A stretch of DNA of 12,807 nucleotides, taken from the NCBI GenBank assembly GCA_036374435.1, contig DASUTU010000072.1, positions 1 through 12,807 of the forward strand. Direction: 5' to 3'. The stretch comes from CALGFI01 sp036374435 (GTDB taxonomy: Bacteria > Actinomycetota > UBA4738 > HRBIN12). The notes below the pieces were generated by a model, which ran no database searches, was not told the origin of the DNA, and saw nothing but the letters and a program-made list of their open reading frames with translations. The translations under genes were made by a program, and so were the position numbers. Below are positions 5,791 through 11,532 of this stretch, in pieces (positions within the stretch are counted from its first letter, which is position 1; each line of letters opens with the position of its first letter).

Positions 5791-6222
5791 CTACAGCAGC
5801 GTGGCGCTCACCGTGATCTCCGGGACGGCGGCGAGCGCCCGGGATACCGGGCAGTCCTTCTTCGACTGCTCGGCGATCGAGCGGAACGTGTCCTGGTCGA
5901 TCCCGCCGCCCACGCGGACCTGGGTTTCGAGGTCGATGCGCGTCACCGAGAACCCGGCGTCGCCCTTCGTCAGGTGGACCTTCGCCGTGGTCGAGACCTC
6001 TTGGGGGTCGAACCCCGCCTTCCCGAGGTCGCCCGCGAACTTCATCGAGAAGCACCCGGCATGCGCGGCCGCGATGAGCTCCTCCGGGTTCGTGCCTTCG
6101 CCCTCCTCGAAGCGCGAGGCGAACGAATAGGCGCCTTCGTACGCGCCGCCTCCCAGGCGCATCGTGCCGCGGCCCTCGGTCAGCGTGCCGGTCCAGTGCG
6201 CATCGGCGGTTCGAACGGCCAT
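5791..6222 (-). CDS. osmC: OsmC-family peroxiredoxin
   Basis: This 143-residue protein is of the usual OsmC length and reduces organic hydroperoxides, probably in the cytoplasm. Both redox cysteines are present: C57 in HAGCFSM and C124 in KKDCPVSRAL. The TNPEELIAAAHAGCF segment contains the conserved glutamates next to the peroxidatic cysteine. The N-terminal region (AHWTGTLTEGRGTMRLGGGAYEG and SFASRFEEGEGTNPEEL) fits the OsmC rather than the Ohr subgroup. An AGGAGGGG ribosome site sits about three bases before ATG 6222. The gene is divergent from the 75-residue helical ORF, sharing a 74-base intergenic region with small inverted repeats. The neighbouring BON-domain gene on the same strand is consistent with an osmotic or oxidative stress group. 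Confidence 0.93.
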   Translation of the reverse strand: MAVRTADAHWTGTLTEGRGTMRLGGGAYEGAYSFASRFEEGEGTNPEELIAAAHAGCFSMKFAGDLGKAGFDPQEVSTTAKVHLTKGDAGFSVTRIDLETQVRVGGGIDQDTFRSIAEQSKKDCPVSRALAAVPEITVSATLL

Positions 6223-6296
6223 GTTCCCCTCCTCTGATCGGTCTCGGCCTGTCTCTCGGCACCGTACCCGAGCCGGAGGCCCCGAGACACCGAATC

Positions 6297-6524
6297 ATGA
6301 GGGTCGCCTCGAGCGCCGAGCTCGACCGGATCCGCTCCGGGATCCCCGAGGCCCTGCGCGACGTGCTTCCGGACGAGCTGGACAAGGTGCGCGAGGCCAC
6401 CGCGGCCGAGTTCGAACGTGTTCGCGAGCAGATCCCCGACCAGGTCGAGCGCGCGGTGATCGCCCGGATGGGGGCGATCACCGTCGCGGACCCGGCTCAG
6501 GGGGAGGACGCCGAGCCGCGCTAG
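6297..6524 (+). CDS. Small helical protein of unknown function
   Basis: This is a 75-residue hypothetical protein. The family is not recognised. Nearly every codon ends in G or C, which is what coding DNA in this genome looks like. The sequence is rich in charged amphipathic helix (ELDKVREATAAEFERVREQ, IPDQVERAVIARM), with a repeated I-P-x-x-x-R / L-P-D-E-L / I-P-D-Q-V pattern that suggests short helices broken by prolines. No signal peptide or membrane segment is present. ATG 6297 has no clear ribosome site. Its TAG stop (6522-6524) overlaps the stop codon of the convergent endopeptidase gene within the shared palindrome CTAG, which favours both being real genes. Confidence 0.65.
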   Translation: MRVASSAELDRIRSGIPEALRDVLPDELDKVREATAAEFERVREQIPDQVERAVIARMGAITVADPAQGEDAEPR

Positions 6525-7603
6525 CAGACCTTGAGGAGGAAGGGATACGGGTCGGCGGCCGGCCCGTTGTTCGGGTGCCACTCGAAGTGGTCGTGGTTGG
6601 CGCTCGTGTTCCCGGTGGCGCCGACGTAGCCGATCACGTCGCCGATCTCCACAGGGCCGAGCGTCCCGTAGGCCGACAGGTGCGCGTTGTACACGTACCC
6701 GTATCTCCCGTACACCTTGACCGCGTTGCCGCCCAGGTTGTTCGGGACGGCGACGGCGGTTCCGGGGAAGGGCGCCACGATCGGCGTGCCGCCGGGCGCC
6801 ATGATGTCGTTCCCCTGATGGACGTGGTCGCCGCCGCGCTCGGGGGAGCGGTGGACCCAAATGCCGAAGTCGTTGGCGATGGCGTGCGGCCCCTGCACGG
6901 GGCAAACCGCGAACGGCCGAACCTTCAGCAGGACCTCGAGCACGGCGTCTATCGCGTCGTCTTTGTGGTCCTTCAGCTGCGCGAACAACTTCCGCGAAAG
7001 CTCGAGCTTGCGATCGAGCTGGGCCTGCTGCACCTGGAGCTGCTGGATCGCGAGCTGACGAGCTCGTTGCAGTCGCAACATCTGCGCGCGGCCGCGGGAG
7101 AGCCGCTCGGCGTTGTTCTGGACGCGATGGGCTAGCAGGTCGTCCCGGCGGTTCATCTCGGTGATGATCGAGATGCGGGCCGCTGCCTCCGCCGCTGAGG
7201 TCGCCGTCAGCAGGTACAGGACGGGCGCCCCCGGTCCCTCGATGAACGCCTCGCGGTTGCGGTCGTCCAGGTTCTGCTGCAGCTGGGCCAGGTTCACCTC
7301 GAGCGCGTCGAGCTTGCCCTGGAGCTTGTCCATGTTCTTCTCGGCATGCAGGACCTGGTCGTGGTTGCGGGAGATCTGCGTGGCGAGCTTGTTCAGCTCT
7401 CGCTGGAGCGCGTTCATCCGCTTGGATTTCGCGCGGATCTTGGCCTTGGTCGCTCGAAGCTCCAGCCGAGCCTCGCGGAGCTCGTTGTCCACGGCAGCGG
7501 CGGGGCCGGGCACGCCGCCGAGCAGGAGGACGCCGACCGTCAGGAGCGCGATAGCGCGCGCGGGCGCACGCGAGGACCGCATGGGGCGACGGTACGGCTG
7601 CAT
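6521..7603 (-). CDS. Secreted coiled-coil M23-family metalloendopeptidase
   Basis: This 360-residue exported peptidoglycan hydrolase-type protein has a signal peptide at about residues 1-37 (basic start, IALLTVGVLLLGGVPG, A-A-A cleavage region). A long heptad-rich coiled coil (about 40-115 and 155-215) resembles the EnvC/RipA N-termini. A C-terminal LytM/M23 domain covers about 235-355. The zinc and catalytic residues are all visible: H-Q-G-N-D with H262 and D266, N-A-H-L with H308, and H-D-H-F-E with H337 and H339. This suggests an active zinc endopeptidase that cuts peptide cross-links during growth or division. The coiled coil probably controls its access or activation. ATG 7603 is chosen; ATG 7582 is a good alternative, since the signal peptide begins there too, and neither has a strong ribosome site. 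Frames extending upstream to 7879 lack protein-like character. Confidence 0.9.
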   Translation of the reverse strand: MQPYRRPMRSSRAPARAIALLTVGVLLLGGVPGPAAAVDNELREARLELRATKAKIRAKSKRMNALQRELNKLATQISRNHDQVLHAEKNMDKLQGKLDALEVNLAQLQQNLDDRNREAFIEGPGAPVLYLLTATSAAEAAARISIITEMNRRDDLLAHRVQNNAERLSRGRAQMLRLQRARQLAIQQLQVQQAQLDRKLELSRKLFAQLKDHKDDAIDAVLEVLLKVRPFAVCPVQGPHAIANDFGIWVHRSPERGGDHVHQGNDIMAPGGTPIVAPFPGTAVAVPNNLGGNAVKVYGRYGYVYNAHLSAYGTLGPVEIGDVIGYVGATGNTSANHDHFEWHPNNGPAADPYPFLLKVC

Positions 7604-7663
7604 ATGGCGGTTCTCTACGGCGCAACGATGTAGCCCCTGGGCTCCCCTCGGGGTCCCCCGCCG

Positions 7664-7701
7664 CGACGAGCGGGTCCGCCGGGCGGCGGACCCGCTCGTC
7701 G
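7664..7701. repeat. Perfect hairpin with 17-bp arms
   Basis: The arms CGACGAGCGGGTCCGCC (7664-7680) and GGCGGACCCGCTCGTCG (7685-7701) are exact reverse complements with a 4-base spacer. Neither side has a T-tract. It sits 61 bases ahead of the endopeptidase start in the divergent region, where a terminator is not obviously needed. It may be a U-less terminator, a leader structure or a palindromic extragenic element. Confidence 0.85.
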
Positions 7702-7933
7702 GCCTCGTTGACCCTCGGCGCGACGGTTTGGGAGCGTGGAGAACATACGATCGACCGACCGGAGGATCACCAGCGAACCGTGCTTGCGATGTTGTGCGCT
7801 TCGACGCTGCCCCTGACGGCCCGCGGCGGGGACGAGCCGGAAGGCGCCGGCCAGGTGGCCAGGGGCCCGACGGCCGCAACGGCCGGCACGGGCGCGTCGC
7901 ATCGTGCAGATCATGCTCGACAACCTGGCGGCC

Positions 7934-7939
7934 TAGGAT
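7934..7939 (+). promoter_or_regulatory. Putative -10 element for leaderless LacI-family gene
   Basis: TAGGAT matches TANNNT and ends eight bases before ATG 7948. The gene has no Shine-Dalgarno sequence. A leaderless transcript beginning at or next to the ATG is the simplest reading. No convincing -35 was found. Confidence 0.45.
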
Positions 7940-7947
7940 GACGGGCC

Positions 7948-8970
7948 ATGGCGCGCCAGAAGGCGGTGGGGATCAAAGACGTCGCCCGTGAGGCCGGCGT
8001 CTCCATCACCACCGTCTCGCACGCGTTGTCCGGCAAAGGCCGGTTGCCGGAGGAGACCCGGTTGCGGGTCCGGCGCGTGGCGGCGGAGCTCGGCTACACG
8101 CCGAACGCCGCCGCCCGGAGCCTGGCCGGCGGGCGGACGGGCCTGCTCGCGACGTACGTGTCGCTCCCCGGCAACGCCCCGCTCGCCTTCACCGAGATCG
8201 AGTACTACGTGGACGTGATCAACGCCGCCACGGCGGCGGCGATCGAGCGCGGGTACGCGCTGGTCGTCGCCCCGACCACCGCGGGCGACGAGACGTGGAG
8301 CCGGCTGCCGCTCGACGGCGCCGTCGTGATCGATCCGGCCGAAGGTGACCCGAGCCTGGCCGCCCTCCGCGAGCGCCACCTCGCGTTGGTGCTGATCGGA
8401 CGCGACCTGCACGGCAGCCCGGACGACGTCGTCGTCCAGAACGACCGCGCGGCGGGCACCCGGACCGTCCTCGACCATCTGGCGCGGCGAGGCGCTCGGC
8501 GCGTCGGCGTGTTGACGTTCGAGACGTACGAGTCCTTCAGCGAGGACGCGGTGGACGAATACCGCGCGTGGTGCTCGCGACGCCGCCAGGTGCCGGTCGT
8601 GCTGGCGGCCACGGCCGATCCGACGGCCGGCGCCGAGGCGTTCCGACGGGGGGCTCGGGTCGTGTTCGACCTGCCGGAGACCGAACGCCCGGACGCGGTG
8701 TTCTGTCTCTACGAAGGGCTGGGCGCCGAGGTGCTGGCGCTCGCGGCCGACCGCGGCGTGTCGGTGCCGGGCGACCTCATGGTCGCGGCGATCGCCGAGA
8801 TGGGTCTGGCCGAGACGACCATCCCCACGCTCACCACGCTGGAGCTCGACCAGGCGGCCCTCGGCGCGACGGCGGCCGAGCTGCTGATGGATCTGGTCGA
8901 GGGGGAGCCGGCGAGCTCCGTTCGGGACCTGCCGACGCGCCTCGTGCCCCGCGACTCGACCGCGCGTTGA
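7948..8970 (+). CDS. LacI/GalR-family transcriptional regulator
   Basis: This 340-residue protein has the full LacI architecture. The N-terminal helix-turn-helix (residues 9-30, IKDVAREAGVSITTVSHALSG) is followed by the third helix and the hinge (RLPEETRLRVRRVAAELGY, T-P-N-A-A-ARSLAGG) at about 31-62. A periplasmic-binding-protein-like effector domain covers about 65-335, with GLLATYVSLP, ERGYALVVAP, DGAVVIDP, a R-G-A-RRVGVLTF strand and LTTLELDQAALGATAAELLMDLVEG near the end. The effector domain has diverged, and its ligand cannot be read from the sequence. It is convergent with the glycosyltransferase gene (16 bases between stops). The nearest LacI-type palindrome seen lies upstream of the PotD-like gene, which makes that transporter its best candidate target. 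Confidence 0.94.
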   Translation: MARQKAVGIKDVAREAGVSITTVSHALSGKGRLPEETRLRVRRVAAELGYTPNAAARSLAGGRTGLLATYVSLPGNAPLAFTEIEYYVDVINAATAAAIERGYALVVAPTTAGDETWSRLPLDGAVVIDPAEGDPSLAALRERHLALVLIGRDLHGSPDDVVVQNDRAAGTRTVLDHLARRGARRVGVLTFETYESFSEDAVDEYRAWCSRRRQVPVVLAATADPTAGAEAFRRGARVVFDLPETERPDAVFCLYEGLGAEVLALAADRGVSVPGDLMVAAIAEMGLAETTIPTLTTLELDQAALGATAAELLMDLVEGEPASSVRDLPTRLVPRDSTAR

Positions 8971-8986
8971 CGCCCGCTCCCGGCGC

Positions 8987-10273
8987 TTACCGGCGGCCGA
9001 GCGCCTCGATCAGGTCCGCGGCCAGCGTCTTGCCTTCGCGGCGCCGGATCCGCTCGCCGTGGGCGGCCAGGCGGTCGCGGAGCTCCCGATCGGCGAGCAG
9101 CCGGTCCACGGCCCGCCGGAGCTCCCGGTCCTCGAACGTGTACGTGTCGAGACGGACCCCGAAGCCGAGCTCGTGCACCCGCTGGGCGTTGTCGTACTGG
9201 TCCCAGAACAATGGCAACACGATCATGGGCTTGCCGAAGTGCAGGGCTTCGGTAGTCGTGTTGTTGCCGCCGTGGGTGATGACGAGGTCGACCAGCGGGA
9301 TGATCGACGTCTGCGGGACGCGCCCTTCGCCCCACATGTTGTCCGGCAGGTCGATCTCGTCGGCCCGCGGGCCCTTCGACACGAGGTACCGGTGCGGCGT
9401 ATCCGCGAGCACCTCGACCAGGCGACGCATCAGCTCGACGTCGGCCGAGCCGAGCGACCCGAGCGAGAGGTACACGAGCCCGCCGTCGCCGTCGCGCAAC
9501 GACTCGGGTACTTCGAACGGCTCCTCGGTCTCGCGGACGCTCGAGTCGAGCCGGCGCCACGTCGGGGCGAGCGGCCGCGAGCGCGGGTAGTCGGCGACCT
9601 CGGGGAACACGTACAGGTTGAGATCCGGCGACTCGTGGATGAACTCGAGGTCGGGCAGGGGCGGCGTCCCCCGTTCGACCACCCAGTCGTTGTAGGAGCC
9701 CCACGGGTCCCGGTGGGTGCGTTCGTATTCGGCGCGGAACCCCTCCCAACCGTCGGCGTCGTCGATTGGGTAGCCGCTGAACGTCGGGGGGAGCGCTGGA
9801 TCCTTCATCTCCAGCGGGTTGCAGCTCATGACTCGAACCCAGGGCGCGCCGCGGGTGAGCAGGGCGGGGAAGCAGTTCACGTTGTCCTCGACCACGACGT
9901 CCGGCTGCGCGCGGTCCAGGATGCCCTGGAGCTGATCTTCGCAGTACCGCGCCCCGTCGATGAGCGATCGCCACACGGGCTCGATGAAGGTCTCGAGCTG
10001 TTCGACGGTGGGCTTGCGGAATTCGGGAGCGGTCTCGGTGATGAAGTCCGTCCAGAACTGTCCGGCGTCCTGCTCCCCCTCGGGGGGTGGTGCGAGGTCG
10101 ACCAGGTCCTCCTCGAACCCGAGTGGCTCGAGCTTGCCCTTCCACGACGCCTCGGCCGCGAACACCACTCGGTGGCCCCGCCGCTCCAGCACCTTGCCGA
10201 TGCCGATGCAGTTGTTGGTCGGCCCGTACGCGCTTTCGGGCATGAACACGATGGTCAGCCGGTCATCGCCCAT
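8987..10273 (-). CDS. GT1-type (UGT/MGT-like) glycosyltransferase
   Basis: This 428-residue cytoplasmic GT-B fold enzyme is expected to move a sugar from a UDP- or dTDP-sugar to a small acceptor. The N-terminal acceptor half starts TIVFMPESAYGPTNNCIGIG, the usual first strand and glycine/asparagine loop. It includes DVVVEDNVNCFPALL. The donor half has GLVYLSLGSLGS and the signature THGGNNTTTEALHFGKP, followed by PLFWDQYDNAQRV and GFGVRLD. The signature histidine is residue 334, and the D-Q-x-x-N-A motif matches macrolide and plant UGT donor sites. ATG 10273 is used; an AAGGAG lies about 13 bases upstream, which is rather far. The gene is divergent from the PotD-like gene and shares with it a 115-base region that contains the LacI-type palindrome. 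Acceptor unknown. Confidence 0.92.
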   Translation of the reverse strand: MGDDRLTIVFMPESAYGPTNNCIGIGKVLERRGHRVVFAAEASWKGKLEPLGFEEDLVDLAPPPEGEQDAGQFWTDFITETAPEFRKPTVEQLETFIEPVWRSLIDGARYCEDQLQGILDRAQPDVVVEDNVNCFPALLTRGAPWVRVMSCNPLEMKDPALPPTFSGYPIDDADGWEGFRAEYERTHRDPWGSYNDWVVERGTPPLPDLEFIHESPDLNLYVFPEVADYPRSRPLAPTWRRLDSSVRETEEPFEVPESLRDGDGGLVYLSLGSLGSADVELMRRLVEVLADTPHRYLVSKGPRADEIDLPDNMWGEGRVPQTSIIPLVDLVITHGGNNTTTEALHFGKPMIVLPLFWDQYDNAQRVHELGFGVRLDTYTFEDRELRRAVDRLLADRELRDRLAAHGERIRRREGKTLAADLIEALGRR

Positions 10274-10312
10274 CGATCCGTTCCGTCTCCTTCCTCTGTT
10301 CCTCACGCCTCG

Positions 10313-10330
10313 TGCAAAAGCGCTTGCGCA
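10313..10330. promoter_or_regulatory. LacI-type operator-like palindrome
   Basis: The 18-base site TGCAAAAGCGCTTGCGCA is an imperfect palindrome with the perfect core AAGCGCTT (10318-10325) and outer TGC/GCA ends. Symmetry holds at 14 of 18 positions. A central CG flanked by A/T-rich half-sites is the usual shape of LacI/GalR operators. It overlaps the -35 of the PotD-like gene, where bound repressor would block polymerase. It also lies upstream of the divergent glycosyltransferase gene. Binding by the LacI-family protein encoded at 7948-8970 is inferred. Confidence 0.55.
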
Positions 10331-10353
10331 GCGCGCGAGCGAGCCTATACGAT
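10324..10353 (+). promoter_or_regulatory. Sigma-70-type promoter of the PotD-like gene
   Basis: TTGCGC (10324-10329) and TACGAT (10348-10353) are separated by 18 bases; TATACG with a 16-base spacer is an alternative reading of the same -10. The ATG at 10389 follows after a short leader with a strong ribosome site (AAGGAGGG). The -35 overlaps the LacI-type palindrome. Confidence 0.55.
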
Positions 10354-10388
10354 GCCACGACTCGGGGCAGCGAAGGAGGGGGACTCTC

Positions 10389-11528
10389 ATGCGGCTGCGT
10401 TCCTGGCGGCCGCTGCTCGCCGTGGTCGCCGCGTTGGCGGTCTTCGCGGCGGCGTGCGGCGACGACGGCGGCGAGACGGGCGACGGGGGTGACACCGGCG
10501 GACAGGGACCGACCACGGCCACCACCGGCGCGACCGGCGGTGAGGAGCTCGGGGGATCGATCGTCGTCTCGAACTGGGACGCCTACATGCCCGAGGACCT
10601 GATCCCCTCGTTCGAGGAGGCGACCGGCGTCGACGTCGAGCTCGCCATCCACACCACGAACGAAGACATCATGGGCAAGATCACCGCCCAGAACGGTGGG
10701 GGGTTCGACGTGGTGTTCGTGTCCGGCCAGTTCGTCCAGCCGCTGGTCGAGCAGGGATGGGCCGCCGAGCTCGACCACTCCGCGCTCCCGAACCTGGCGA
10801 ACCTGTATCCCGAGGCGAACGAGCTCGGGTACGACCCGGGCAACACCCACTCGGCCCCCTACGCCTGGGGGACGACCGGCATCTGCTACCGGACCGACCT
10901 CGTCTCCGAGCCGCCGACGTCGTGGTCCATCTTCCACGACCCTCCGGCCGAGCTCGACGGCAAGATGACGATGCTCGGAACCGACCGGTGGCTGCTCCAG
11001 CCGGCCCTGCTCTCGCTCGGCTACTCGATCAACACCACCGACCCCGCCGAGATCGAGGCCGCCACTCAGTGGACGCTCGAGGCCAAGCAGCACCTCCTCG
11101 GCTTCGACGACACCACCTTCTACTCCAAGCTCGTCTCCGGCGAGGCGCTCGCCGTGCACGCCTGGGACGGCTGGTGCGAATATGGGCGCGCCGAGGAGCC
11201 CAACATCGAGTTCGTGATCCCGGACGAGGGCGGGGACCTGTGGACCGACACGATGGTCATCCTCGAGTCGAGCCAGAACAAGGACGCGGCGCACGCGTTC
11301 ATCGACTTCGTCCTGGAGGCGTCGAACGGCAAGGCCATCTCGGAGCTGGTCCTGTACAAGGTCCCGAACCAGGCCGGGATGGAGCAGGTGGACCCGACGG
11401 TGATCGAGTCGTTCCCGACGCTCGCGCTCGAGCCGGCCGAGCTTCTGGCGCAGGAGCCGGTCCGGGACGTCGGCACCGACGGCATCCGGCTCTGGACGGA
11501 CGCGGTCACGCAGATCCGGGCCGGGTAG
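10389..11528 (+). CDS. potD: PotD-like polyamine-binding lipoprotein of an ABC importer
   Basis: This 379-residue substrate-binding protein is anchored outside the membrane. A lipoprotein signal peptide covers residues 1-22, ending F-A-A-A before lipid-attachment C23. A low-complexity Gly/Asp/Thr linker follows (about 24-55). The mature domain opens GGSIVVSNWDAYMPEDLIPSFEE, the classic PotD/PotF start. Further family features are FDVVFVSGQFVQPLVEQGW, PYAWGTTGICYRTD, LGYSINTTDP, AVHAWDGWCEY and the closing lobe with KDAAHAFIDFVLE. The ligand is probably a polyamine or similar cationic compound, but binding residues cannot be verified here. A strong AAGGAGGG ribosome site precedes ATG 10389. 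The permease gene starts four bases after this stop, so the two form one operon. Transcription is likely controlled through the overlapping LacI-type site. Confidence 0.93.
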   Translation: MRLRSWRPLLAVVAALAVFAAACGDDGGETGDGGDTGGQGPTTATTGATGGEELGGSIVVSNWDAYMPEDLIPSFEEATGVDVELAIHTTNEDIMGKITAQNGGGFDVVFVSGQFVQPLVEQGWAAELDHSALPNLANLYPEANELGYDPGNTHSAPYAWGTTGICYRTDLVSEPPTSWSIFHDPPAELDGKMTMLGTDRWLLQPALLSLGYSINTTDPAEIEAATQWTLEAKQHLLGFDDTTFYSKLVSGEALAVHAWDGWCEYGRAEEPNIEFVIPDEGGDLWTDTMVILESSQNKDAAHAFIDFVLEASNGKAISELVLYKVPNQAGMEQVDPTVIESFPTLALEPAELLAQEPVRDVGTDGIRLWTDAVTQIRAG

Positions 11529-11532
11529 CTCG

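Larger units (their letters stand above)
7604..7947. other. Divergent intergenic region, 344 bases
   Basis: This region separates the endopeptidase gene (minus) from the LacI-family gene (plus). It holds a long perfect hairpin at 7664-7701, a TACGAT hexamer at 7746-7751 that could be a plus-strand -10, and a TAGGAT -10 next to the LacI start. Short open frames exist on both strands, but they change codon bias midway and have no recognisable motif. One frame ending at the TAG at 7934-7936 reads RRIVQIMLDNLAA, which looks protein-like. It has no start and may be the tail of a lost gene. Confidence 0.5.

Noticed and set aside
6240..6290. Short inverted repeats (GTCTCGG/CCGAGAC and CTCGG/CCGAG) between the OsmC gene and the small ORF
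   Set aside because: The arms are only 5-7 bases in GC-rich DNA; a chance origin cannot be excluded and no known operator is matched.
7604..7879. Longer N-terminus of the M23 endopeptidase starting at 7879
   Set aside because: It would place about 92 low-complexity residues before a clear signal peptide, and it crosses the long hairpin; the export signal requires a start near 7603 or 7582.
7780..7941. Small plus-strand ORF just before the LacI-family gene, with GGAGG upstream
   Set aside because: Third-position G/C bias is lost in its second half, the ribosome-site spacing is poor, and nothing in the product is recognisable.
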